This document shows, piece by piece, positions 1-6,950 of a stretch of DNA of 64,000 nucleotides. Location of the stretch: contig JBEKTY010000004.1 in NCBI GenBank assembly GCA_049515555.1, positions 1 through 64,000 of the forward strand, written 5' to 3'. Within the stretch, counting starts at the first letter, position 1. Each line of letters begins with the position of its first letter. The notes beneath the pieces were generated by a model. That model was not told the DNA's origin and searched no databases. It was given only the letters and a program-made list of their open reading frames with translations. A program made the position numbers and the translations under genes. This stretch comes from JBEKTY01 sp049515555 (lineage in GTDB: Bacteria > Planctomycetota > Planctomycetia > Pirellulales > Thermoguttaceae).

Positions 1-2
1 CC

Positions 3-1565
3 GCCGGCACGGTGTCTGTCGACGTGCTGGCCAATCGCACGCTGACGATCGGCAGCCTCAGCGTGGGCCGGGTCATGCACGGCTACCAGACCACGGTGTC
101 GGTCCAAACCCTGGCGGGCGATCCGGACAACAACCACGCCACCCAGTTGAACACCCAAACCGGCCCGGCCACGGACTCCTACGTCTCGGCGAACTGGACC
201 GCGCAGCCGACCGGCAACATGTTCAACGGGATATCGCAGTCCGGCACCGTGCAGGTGACGTTCAACGGCAGCGGCGCGGCCAGCGGCCCCCTGAACCTGG
301 CCTCCCCCGCCAGCGGCATCGCCCTGATCGCCAACGGCGAAGCCGCCTCGGTGGGGGCCGCCCTTGCGGCCGAAAATCTCTCGTATTCCGCGACGATCCT
401 GACCAACCGGCCGCTGAGCATCGGCGGCTCGTCGTATAGCAATGCGAACACCACCTACTCGATCTCATCGGTGATGCCATCGCTGGGGGTTACCACCCTG
501 CCGCTGGCCGGCTGGTCGCTTAGCGTCCCGGTGTGCGCCGCATCCGGCGATAGTCAGTACACTAATCCCGTAATGGGGGGCGGCGTAGCGGTGAACATTC
601 CGGGGGGGGGCATCTCGGTCGCGGCCGCGACTGGCTCCGGCAGCTTCCAGGACACCGCCAGCGGCAGCAACGGCCCCAAGCAGAACGTAGTGGTCCAGTA
701 CTTGGCGGCCGCCAGCGGCATGACCGGCTCGAGTGCCGACATAACACCGCTGATCGGCAACGAGGGGGGGGTGTCGGGAACGCAAAACGTGAACAACGGC
801 ACCGGCTCACTCAACATCAGTTGGCCGACGGTGTCCGCGGTCGGGTACGCCAGCGTAGGGGGTACCGCCACCCAGCCGGGTACCCGCAACGGACCTTACG
901 GCACGCCGCTGGTGGCCCTGGTAGCCGCCGGCGGTACGTACAGCGGTCTACAGTCCATGACCTCGTCGAGCGGGAGTCTGATAGGCACGCTCGGCACTAC
1001 CGCCATCGTGTCCGGCTCGAATACCACAACAGGCCAAGCGAACGTCCAGATGGCGTGGCGGAATCGGGCCCCCGACGAGAACGGCGGGCCCAGCACGGTC
1101 CTGCCGCCGGGCGCCACCTTCCTGGCTAGCGACGTGGTCAGCCTGACCACCCCTTCTCCCGCCGCCAGCTCGCCGTTCCTTCTGGAAATGTCGGTCGATA
1201 CGAACCTGTACAACGGCCTGGCCAACGCCGAAGCCGTGGCCAACGACGGCGATATCTACCTCGGCTCTTTCAACAACACGGCGTGGGTCAATGCCGTTAG
1301 CCTCAACACCAGTGGCACCGCGGTATTTGAAAACGACGCCCAACATGACCCCACCAACGGTGTTGCGCCCCCGACGACGCAAGCCCAAATCGCCCTCGAT
1401 CTTGGCCAGTATGGTTGGTACTACGACGGCAGCAACATGTATGCGTGGGCCGTGTTGAACCACAACAGCGAGTTCGTCGTGGTGCCCGAGCCCGGTACGC
1501 TGGCCCTGCTGGGCGTGGGCTGCCTGGGCCTCGGCCTGGTGCTCATCCGCCGCAGGCGCGCGTAA
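3..1565 (+). CDS. PEP-CTERM sorted secreted protein, 5' partial
   Basis: The frame is open to the left edge with no stop upstream, so the start lies outside the window; a GTG at 12 is only the first possible start inside it. About 517 codons are visible. The body is rich in Gly, Ala, Ser, Thr and Asn, as expected for an exported surface or matrix protein. The C-terminus has the complete sorting signal: VPEP, a hydrophobic segment of about 18 residues, then RRRR and the end. In PEP-CTERM systems this tail is processed by an exosortase and proteins are often delivered to the envelope or exopolysaccharide. No exosortase gene is visible here. No enzymatic domain was recognised. The stop is followed within a few bases by a G-rich heptad repeat. 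Confidence 0.85.
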   Translation, partial: AGTVSVDVLANRTLTIGSLSVGRVMHGYQTTVSVQTLAGDPDNNHATQLNTQTGPATDSYVSANWTAQPTGNMFNGISQSGTVQVTFNGSGAASGPLNLASPASGIALIANGEAASVGAALAAENLSYSATILTNRPLSIGGSSYSNANTTYSISSVMPSLGVTTLPLAGWSLSVPVCAASGDSQYTNPVMGGGVAVNIPGGGISVAAATGSGSFQDTASGSNGPKQNVVVQYLAAASGMTGSSADITPLIGNEGGVSGTQNVNNGTGSLNISWPTVSAVGYASVGGTATQPGTRNGPYGTPLVALVAAGGTYSGLQSMTSSSGSLIGTLGTTAIVSGSNTTTGQANVQMAWRNRAPDENGGPSTVLPPGATFLASDVVSLTTPSPAASSPFLLEMSVDTNLYNGLANAEAVANDGDIYLGSFNNTAWVNAVSLNTSGTAVFENDAQHDPTNGVAPPTTQAQIALDLGQYGWYYDGSNMYAWAVLNHNSEFVVVPEPGTLALLGVGCLGLGLVLIRRRRA

Positions 1566-1567
1566 GA

Positions 1568-1601
1568 GGAAAGGCGGAAGGGGGAAGGCGGACGGCGGAC
1601 G
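1568..1601 (+). repeat. Short G-rich heptad array after the PEP-CTERM gene
   Basis: About five units of the pattern GGCGGAA/GGGGGAA/GGCGGAC begin 3 bp after the stop codon. The G-rich strand is the sense strand of the upstream gene, as for several other arrays in the window. Confidence 0.7.
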
Positions 1602-1602
1602 G

Positions 1603-1956
1603 TCATGACCTTTGACGGGTCGTCTTGATGGCCGTTACCGTGATAGCGAGCAACTCGTTTGCTTCTTGCCGCAGACTCTTAATCTTGGAGTCTTCGACGA
1701 TGCCCGATTCGACGAGCAATTCCAGCCAAAGAATTGTCTCGTCGAGTTCCTGCTCGACAACGCCGAGCTTTGAAATGAGCTCCGCATTGGAGCGAGCGCG
1801 GGACGCTTCGCGATAGTTGGCTGCTGCGCTGGTGCCCGAGCGCAACACCTGCTTCCCCAGCACCTGGGCCTCGGTGGACTTGGGCAGCGTGCAAAACATC
1901 CGCACGATACGAAGTGCGAACGCCTTGGTTCGATCGCGCAATTCCTGGTTCTTCAT
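1603..1956 (-). CDS. Four helix bundle protein (23S rRNA intervening-sequence protein family)
   Basis: 117 aa starting MKNQELRDRT. It has the usual traits of the four helix bundle/IVP family: an N-terminal helix (RTKAFALRIVRMFCTLP), the segment QVLRSGTSAAANYREAS, and a second amphipathic half (ISKLGVVEQELDETILWLELL). Family members are about 115-125 aa, matching this start. The frame stays open 72 codons further upstream, but that stretch is only translated heptad repeat (units AEGGRRK), so the ATG at 1956 is chosen. Members occur inside rRNA intervening sequences or as stand-alone bacterial genes of unknown function; no rRNA is adjacent. The gene sits tail to tail with the PEP-CTERM gene. 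Confidence 0.85.
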   Translation of the reverse strand: MKNQELRDRTKAFALRIVRMFCTLPKSTEAQVLGKQVLRSGTSAAANYREASRARSNAELISKLGVVEQELDETILWLELLVESGIVEDSKIKSLRQEANELLAITVTAIKTTRQRS

Positions 1957-1965
1957 TTTCGCCCT

Positions 1966-2183
1966 GCGCCCTCCGCCCTCCGCCTTCCGCCTTCCGCCTT
2001 CCGCCTTCCGCCTTCCGCCTTCCGCCTTCCGCCTTCCGCCTTCCGCCTTCCGCCTTCCGCCCTCCGCCTTCCGCCCTCCGCCTTCCGCCTTCCGCCCTCC
2101 GCCTTCCACCTTCCGCCCTCCGCCTTCCACCTTCCGCCCTCCGCCCTCCGCCTTCCACCTTCCGCCTTCCACCTTCCGCCTTC
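1966..2183 (-). repeat. Heptad tandem array, consensus CCTTCCG on the plus strand
   Basis: About 31 units of 7 bp (CCTTCCG with CCCTCCG and CCTTCCA variants) fill the space between the four-helix gene and the end of the phosphohexomutase gene. Because 7 is not a multiple of 3, all reading frames cycle through the same codons, and none is a stop on either strand: FRLPPSA on plus, AEGGRRK on minus. The G-rich strand is the sense strand of the phosphohexomutase gene that ends here. Confidence 0.95.
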
Positions 2184-3795
2184 ACGTGCGGCCCATGGCG
2201 GCTTCGTAGCCGGCCCACAATTCGGGCCCCAGCCAGGGCAGAGAGTCGGAGAACTGCCGCACCAGGTCGTCGAGGGCGGGCCAATCGAGCGACTCGAAGC
2301 GGAAGTCCAGCGCCGAGCGGCCGCGGCCGCGGACCAGCGCCCAACCGCCGGGCAGGTCGATCCGCAGGCCGTCGATCGTGGACTGCGGGAACTCGGACCA
2401 GGCGCCGCGGACCAGGGCGAAAAACTGCTCCCGGGCCTCCGGCTCGATCGGCAGGCGAATCGCCGGCGTCATGAAGACCCTGGGGCAGCGTCGCCGCAGC
2501 TCCGCGAGCGACTCGCCCGAGCGGTCCAGATGGGCGATTACGCGGCAGGCGGTGTACAGGGCGTCCGCGCCGTGGTCGAGCTCGGCGAAGAAATAATGGC
2601 CCCGGGCCTGGGCCCCGAAGGCCGCGCCGCTGGCCGACATGCGGGCCTGCAGAGCGGCCGGGCAGCCGCCATCGACCAGCGGCCGGGCCCCCAGCCGCCG
2701 CGCCGCCTCCGGCAGGCGGTCGGAAAATGCCTGGTCGAAGACGATCGACTGGCCGCGGAGCCGCCGGCCCATGGTCCGCATCAGCAGCCAGGCGGTCTCT
2801 TCGGCCGAGAGCGGCACGCCCCGGCCGTCGACCAGGGCCAGCCGCTCGCCGTCGCCGTGAAGCGCGATGCCCAGGTGCGCCCGCTGCCGATACACCGCCT
2901 TGCACAGCAGATCGAGCTCTTCAGGCCGGGAGCAGTCGGGCGGTTGGCCCCGAAAGTCGGGATCAGATCCCTCGCGGACCACCGAAACCAGACAGGCCGG
3001 GAAGATCGCGTGCAGGTAGCGGCGGGCCCGGCTCGACCAGCAGCCGTGCATGGCGTCGAGCACCACGTGCAACTGCGCCCGTAAACCGTCGCACCAGGTC
3101 TCCTGGAGCCAGGCCACGTAGTCGAACGAGACGTCGAGCGTGCGGGGGGCCGTGGGAGGGCGGAGGGCGGAAGGCGGAGGGGGGAAGGCGGAAGGGGGAA
3201 GGCGGAAGGCGGAGGGGGGAAGGGGGAAGGGGGAAGGGGGAAGGGGGAAGGCGGAGGGCGGAGAGGAAGAAGACGCGGAGACGCGGGGACGCGGAGACGC
3301 GGAGAGATCGGAACCCTCCCCATCCCCGCGTCCCCGTGTCTCCGCGTCCCCCGTTGCCGCGTCTCCGCGTCTCCGCGTCTCCGCGTCGCCGTGTCCCCCA
3401 CTCCCGGCCGCGCGGCGGAGCTGGGCCGCCTGCTCGGCCGTGGGCGGACCGCCTACCGTCCAGGTCAGCCCGCTCACGGCGGCCGGATGGTGCGCGGCGG
3501 TGACGACGGCCGATCCGGCGGCCCGCAGCCGCCGCCGGGCGTAGTGCACCATGGGTGTGGGCAGCTCGCCCAGGTCGATGCAATCCACGCCCGCAGCGCA
3601 CAGGCCCTCGACCAGGGCGGCCTGCAACGCGGGGGTCGAGCGGCGGAGGTCGCCCGCCACCAGGAACTTGGCCCCCGGCTCGACCCAGCCCCCCAGCTTC
3701 GCGCCCCACCGCCGATAGTGTTCGGGGGTCAATTCGGTGTCCGCCGCGTCACGAATACCGCAGGTCGAATTGCTGCTCATGCCAGTGGTTTCCAT
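2182..3795 (-). CDS. Alpha-D-phosphohexomutase family protein, active-site degenerate, with in-frame repeat insertion
   Basis: 537 aa with the four-domain phosphomannomutase/phosphoglucosamine mutase layout. The N-terminus has FGIRD-like CGIRDAADTELTP. The loop that should carry the phosphoserine reads TAAHHP at about 99-104 instead of TASHNP, so the catalytic Ser is Ala. The metal loop is HGDGERLALVD near 310-320 instead of DGDxDR, the sugar loop is GAQARGHYFF instead of GExSGH, and the C-terminal phosphate loop is VRGRGRSALDF instead of RxSGTEP. Residues about 132-214 are translated tandem repeat. The degeneration suggests a pseudo-enzyme or a decaying gene, although the frame is intact. 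The start could also be the Met at residue 6. Known members interconvert sugar 1- and 6-phosphates; I infer that activity is lost. Confidence 0.8.
   Translation of the reverse strand: METTGMSSNSTCGIRDAADTELTPEHYRRWGAKLGGWVEPGAKFLVAGDLRRSTPALQAALVEGLCAAGVDCIDLGELPTPMVHYARRRLRAAGSAVVTAAHHPAAVSGLTWTVGGPPTAEQAAQLRRAAGSGGHGDAETRRRGDAATGDAETRGRGDGEGSDLSASPRPRVSASSSSPPSAFPLPPSPFPLPPSAFRLPPSAFPPPPSALRPPTAPRTLDVSFDYVAWLQETWCDGLRAQLHVVLDAMHGCWSSRARRYLHAIFPACLVSVVREGSDPDFRGQPPDCSRPEELDLLCKAVYRQRAHLGIALHGDGERLALVDGRGVPLSAEETAWLLMRTMGRRLRGQSIVFDQAFSDRLPEAARRLGARPLVDGGCPAALQARMSASGAAFGAQARGHYFFAELDHGADALYTACRVIAHLDRSGESLAELRRRCPRVFMTPAIRLPIEPEAREQFFALVRGAWSEFPQSTIDGLRIDLPGGWALVRGRGRSALDFRFESLDWPALDDLVRQFSDSLPWLGPELWAGYEAAMGRT
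3155..3400. repeat. In-gene heptad array followed by an octad inverted repeat
   Basis: 3155-3262 holds GGCGGAA/GGGGGAA heptads. 3272-3400 holds 8-bp units of the form GACGCGGA on plus, and then the reverse complement (TCCGCGTC) repeated, giving a large potential hairpin around 3303-3325. The whole block lies inside the phosphohexomutase frame without breaking it. Confidence 0.9.
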
Positions 3796-3820
3796 AACAA
3801 GGAGGGGATGGCCTCAAAAG

Positions 3821-3897
3821 GTAGCACGCCACACTCCGTGTGCCGTCTGCCACACCTTATTCCGCTTCAGCGGACGGCAAGGCAGTGTGCCTGCTAG
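3821..3897. repeat. Family C palindromic element, copy 1 (degenerate)
   Basis: An inverted repeat: GTAGCACGCCACACTCCGTG at the left pairs with AGTGTGCCTGCTAG at the right, around a TTCCGCTTCAGCGGA core hairpin. Matching copies lie at 45112-45188 and 47026-47102. It sits in the intergenic region between the phosphohexomutase start and the methyltransferase. Confidence 0.8.
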
Positions 3898-4072
3898 TTT
3901 CACGCTGCGCGCCGCCGTGGGTCCCGCTAATTCTTCGCCCCAACCCCCGCGGCGGCAAGGGGTTTTCTGGCGAGTTTCTCGGGCTTTATCATTCATTTTT
4001 CCGCGATCTTCTGCTATCCTGGCGTGGGAAAAGGGGACAGGCACTCTTGCCGCCCGTTCGTGTGCCGCCATT

Positions 4073-4137
4073 GGGTGCCACTGCTGGCTTGTCCAGCAGT
4101 GTGAGAAGCACTGCTGGACAAGCCAGCAGTGGCACCC
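4073..4137. repeat. Family B palindromic element, copy 1
   Basis: A 65-bp near-perfect palindrome: arms GGGTGCCACTGCTGGCTTGT and its complement around a short GTGAGAAGCA loop. Related copies are at 22880-22943 and 42446-42510. It ends 15 bp before the rlmI-like start codon and contributes the spurious upstream codons of that frame. Confidence 0.9.
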
Positions 4138-4152
4138 CGCAGCGGGAAAGGA

Positions 4153-5340
4153 ATGGCTTTGTCGTTGGTCGTGCTGAAGCCGCGGAGGGCCCGCCCGGCG
4201 CTGGGCCGGCACCCCTGGGTGCTCGACTCGGCCATCGCCCGGATCGAGGGCCATCCGGCCGACGGCGACGTGGTGGACGTGCTCTCGGCCCGGGGGGAGT
4301 TCATTGCCCGGGGGATTTTCAACGCCCGCAGCCGGATCCACGTGCGGCTATATACCTGGGATGCGGGCCAGCCGCTGGACGAGGCCTTCTGGCGCTGCCG
4401 TCTCGAGCGGGCCCTGCGGTTGCGGACCGAGCTGGGCTACGGCGAGCGGGAAGGGGCGGCCCGGCTGGTCTTCAGCGAAGGCGACTCTCTCGGCGGGCTG
4501 GTGGTCGATCGCTACGCCGACGTGCTGGTGCTCCAGGTGACGGCCCTGGCGATGGCGGTACGGCTGGGTCAGATCGTGCCGCTGCTGGCGGAACTGGCCC
4601 GGCCGCGGGCCATCTTGGCGCGCAGCGAGCGGGATGTATGCCGGGCCGAGGGCATAGAGCCACCCGAGCCGCTGGTGTGGGGGCCGGCGCCGGATCCAAC
4701 GGTCGTGATCCGCGAGGCGGGCCTGCTCTACGCGGTCGATCTGGCCGAGGGGCAGAAGACGGGCTTCTACCTGGACCAGCGGGAGAACCGCCGGGTGGCC
4801 GCCGGCTACCTCGCCGGGCGCACGGTGCTGGACACGTTCTGCTATACGGGTGGGTTCGGGCTGTCGGCCGCCCGGGGCGGGGCGCAGGACGTGCTGGGCG
4901 TCGAGAGCAGCGAGAAGGCCCTCGCGCTGGCCCGCCAGAACGCCCGCCGCAACGGCCTGGACCGCGTGCGGTTCGAGCGTGGCGAGGCGTTTGCCACGCT
5001 CCAGGCGCTCCTGGCGGAGGGCCGCCGATTCGGCGGTGTGGTGCTCGATCCGCCGCGGTTCGCCCGAAACCGCGCGGGCGTCGAGGAGGCCCTGCGGGCC
5101 TATCGGCGGCTGAACGCGCTGGCCATGCAACTCGTCGAGCCGGACGGCATGCTGGTGACGTGCAGTTGCTCGGGGCACGTGGGCCGGGAGGATTTCCTCC
5201 GCATGCTGCAAGGGGCGGCGCAACAGGCCCGCCGCGACGTGCAGGTCCTCGACCAGCGCGGGGCCGCCCCGGATCATCCCGTAGCCGTCGCCTGCCCGGA
5301 GACAGAATATCTTAAATGCTCCGTCTGCCGGGTGGCATAG
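4153..5340 (+). CDS. rlmI: RlmI-like class I SAM-dependent methyltransferase with PUA domain
   Basis: 395 aa from the ATG at 4153, preceded by GAAAGGA; an in-frame ATG at 4129 would only add codons derived from the family B palindrome. The N-terminal region (LKPRRARPALGRHPWVLDSA) is a PUA RNA-binding domain. The middle has the EEHGL-type RlmI insert, and the C-terminal Rossmann domain has VLDTFCYTGGFGL as motif I, an acidic VESSEKAL loop and catalytic VLDPPRF. The family methylates C5 of a cytosine in 23S rRNA (E. coli RlmI, C1962). The last codons and stop lie in a 32-bp sequence that is repeated directly downstream. Family assignment is firm; the exact target base is inferred. Confidence 0.85.
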   Translation: MALSLVVLKPRRARPALGRHPWVLDSAIARIEGHPADGDVVDVLSARGEFIARGIFNARSRIHVRLYTWDAGQPLDEAFWRCRLERALRLRTELGYGEREGAARLVFSEGDSLGGLVVDRYADVLVLQVTALAMAVRLGQIVPLLAELARPRAILARSERDVCRAEGIEPPEPLVWGPAPDPTVVIREAGLLYAVDLAEGQKTGFYLDQRENRRVAAGYLAGRTVLDTFCYTGGFGLSAARGGAQDVLGVESSEKALALARQNARRNGLDRVRFERGEAFATLQALLAEGRRFGGVVLDPPRFARNRAGVEEALRAYRRLNALAMQLVEPDGMLVTCSCSGHVGREDFLRMLQGAAQQARRDVQVLDQRGAAPDHPVAVACPETEYLKCSVCRVA

Positions 5341-5415
5341 GGGCTGGAAGCCCTATGAAATGCTTCGTCTGCTGGGTGGCATAGGGGCTGGTGGCTAGCG
5401 GCTAGTGGCGAGTCC
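5316..5415. repeat. 32-bp direct repeat overlapping the rlmI-like 3' end, then GGCTAGT heptads
   Basis: 5316-5347 and 5360-5391 share the pattern ATGCTYCGTCTGCYGGGTGG followed by CATAGGGGCTGG, with two differences. The first copy contains the stop codon of the upstream gene. Heptads of the form GGCTAGT/GGCTAGC follow to about 5415. Confidence 0.8.
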
Positions 5416-5458
5416 TATTGGTGGGGCTCGCTGCGCTCGACCCGTCCAGCCTTAAGCC

Positions 5459-5500
5459 CCCACCCTAACCATCTCCCGGAGGGAGAGGGGACCGGGTGTC
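5459..5500. repeat. Family A palindrome, single unit
   Basis: CACCCTAACCATCTCCCGGA then GGGAGAGGGGACCGGG: a hairpin of the CTCTCCC/GGGAGAG type found at least ten times in the window, singly or as facing pairs. Confidence 0.85.
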
Positions 5501-5514
5501 GCCACACGGGGATT

Positions 5515-6303
5515 CTATGCGCGGGCGTCAAGGCGAAAAAGGCGCCGGGCGTTGGCCGCGGTGCGGGCGGCCAGAGGCTCGACCGCCGTGCCCCGCAGGG
5601 CGGCCAGGCCGGCCAGCGTATGGATTAGCAGGGCGGGCTCGCTCCGCCGCTGCCTTCCTCGCAACGGCTCCGGCGTCAGGTAGGGGCTGTCGGTCTCGAC
5701 CAACAGGCGGTCCTCGGGCAGGGTTGCCGCCGCCGCGCGGAGGGCCTGAAACTTCCGGTTGCGATAGGTTACGTTGCCGGCGCAACTCACGTAAAGGCCC
5801 AGCGCCAGGCAATCCGCGGCCATCCCGGCGTCGCCGCTGAAGGCATGCAGGACACCCTGGAGCGGTCCGTCGGCCGCCGCCTGGCGGAGCATCGCCAGCA
5901 CGTCGGCCTGCGCATCGCGGCAATGAATGATCACCGGCAGGCGGCGCTGGCGGCCCAGCCGCAGGTGCCGCTGGAAATAGTCCTGCTGCAACGCCAGCGG
6001 TGCGAAGTCGCGGTAACGGTCAAGTCCCGTCTCGCCCAAGGCCACCACCCGCGGATGATCGGTCAGGGCGACGATCTGCTTCCAGTCGCCCGGGGGTGCT
6101 TGGGCGCAGGAGTTGGGATGTATCCCCACTGCGGCGAACAGCGCGGGGTAGCGCTCGGCCAGGCGGATGGCGGCCCGGCTCGATTCGACCGTCGTCCCCA
6201 CGCACACGATCGTCTCGACCCCGGCCCGCAGGGCCCGCTCGATCACCGCGTCGCGGTCGGCGTCGAACTGCTCGTCGTCCAAATGGGCATGCGTGTCGAT
6301 CAT
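5515..6303 (-). CDS. tatD: TatD family metal-dependent hydrolase (deoxyribonuclease)
   Basis: 262 aa, the usual TatD length. All metal-binding motifs are visible in order: DTHAHLDD near the start, GETGLDRYRD near 91-100, HCRDAQAD near 127, HAFSGD near 153 and VETDSPYLTPEP near 205. The family forms a TIM barrel with a two-metal site and acts as a 3'-5' DNase or in D-aminoacyl-tRNA or nucleic-acid repair contexts. The ATG at 6303 is the first Met and starts MIDTHAHLDD, as is typical. The upstream flank is an octad/heptad repeat, so no clear promoter can be read. Confidence 0.93.
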   Translation of the reverse strand: MIDTHAHLDDEQFDADRDAVIERALRAGVETIVCVGTTVESSRAAIRLAERYPALFAAVGIHPNSCAQAPPGDWKQIVALTDHPRVVALGETGLDRYRDFAPLALQQDYFQRHLRLGRQRRLPVIIHCRDAQADVLAMLRQAAADGPLQGVLHAFSGDAGMAADCLALGLYVSCAGNVTYRNRKFQALRAAAATLPEDRLLVETDSPYLTPEPLRGRQRRSEPALLIHTLAGLAALRGTAVEPLAARTAANARRLFRLDARA

Positions 6304-6307
6304 GCGG

Positions 6308-6436
6308 AGGGGATTTAGGGATTTGGGGATTTAGGGATTTGGAGAAGCGGTGAGCTATGAGCTGTGAGCCATGAGCCATGAACTGCGGGTTTTGGTCGGC
6401 TCACTGCTCATAGCTCATAGCTCACCGCTCATAGCT
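6308..6436. repeat. Octad GGATTTGG array plus inverted heptad array GAGCCAT/GCTCATA
   Basis: 6308-6342 has four units of about 8 bp (GGATTTAG/GGATTTGG). 6351-6381 has heptads GAGCTAT, GAGCTGT, GAGCCAT; 6399-6436 has their reverse complements GCTCACT, GCTCATA, GCTCACC. The two heptad arms could form a long stem. The last arm contains the stop codon of the next minus-strand gene. Confidence 0.85.
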
Positions 6437-6854
6437 GCGCGATCTGGTCGATGTGCCCTTGCAGGTTGCCGAGCACTTCCTCGGCCAGCCGGCGAGCAGA
6501 CGGCACGATGGCCAGCTCAGCCACGCAATGCTCGACCGCCTCGACGTCGGACCGCGCCCGATCGAGGATCTGGCCCAGCAGATAGTCCAGGCTGACGTCG
6601 TTCAGGGCGGCGAACTCCAGGGGAAAGGGGCCGGGGTCGGGCGTGCCGTGATTCTCGATGATGGCCTCGGCCACGCGGCGGGCCAGGGCCTGCTGGTCGG
6701 CTATGAGCCGCGCCAGGGCCGTGCGGCCGCGGGCCTCGTCGGGCCGACTCCAGGGCCGGGCACTCTCCAGGTACGCCGGCAGCGAGCGGCAGAGAATCCG
6801 CAACAAGCGACCCAGCACGCTCAGCACCACGCCTTGCCTCGATCTGTCGATCAT
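6429..6854 (-). CDS. Hypothetical alpha-helical protein
   Basis: 141 aa starting MIDRSRQGVVLSVLG. The 24 codons further upstream in the open frame are translated family H repeat, so the ATG at 6854 is preferred. The protein is predicted helical with an N-terminal amphipathic or weakly hydrophobic segment (VVLSVLGRLLRILCRSLPAYL) and a basic and acidic C-terminal half. No family was recognised. It is downstream of nuoN on the same strand but separated by about 100 bp of repeat, so cotranscription is uncertain. Its final codons and stop (CAGCTATGA) come from the heptad array. Confidence 0.6.
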   Translation of the reverse strand: MIDRSRQGVVLSVLGRLLRILCRSLPAYLESARPWSRPDEARGRTALARLIADQQALARRVAEAIIENHGTPDPGPFPLEFAALNDVSLDYLLGQILDRARSDVEAVEHCVAELAIVPSARRLAEEVLGNLQGHIDQIAQL

Positions 6855-6859
6855 TTTAT

Positions 6860-6931
6860 TGTGCGAAACCGCAAGCGGCTTTTTTTGTGCGAAGCCGCAA
6901 GCGGCTTTTTTTGTGCGAAACCGCAAGCGGT
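6860..6931. repeat. Family H triple tandem repeat with terminator-like hairpins
   Basis: Three units of about 24-25 bp of the form TGCGAAACCGCAAGCGGC followed by TTTTT. Each has a short stem (AAGCCGC/GCGGCTT) followed on the plus strand by a T-run, resembling intrinsic terminators. Single copies occur at 10289-10312 and 13212-13232. No plus-strand gene enters from the left, so a terminator role is not obvious. Confidence 0.8.
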
Positions 6932-6950
6932 CCCGCCGACGCAGTAGTTG

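Noticed and set aside
1966..3262. Possible CRISPR or protein-repeat locus
   Set aside because: Units are contiguous 7-mers without spacers, and no cas genes are present.
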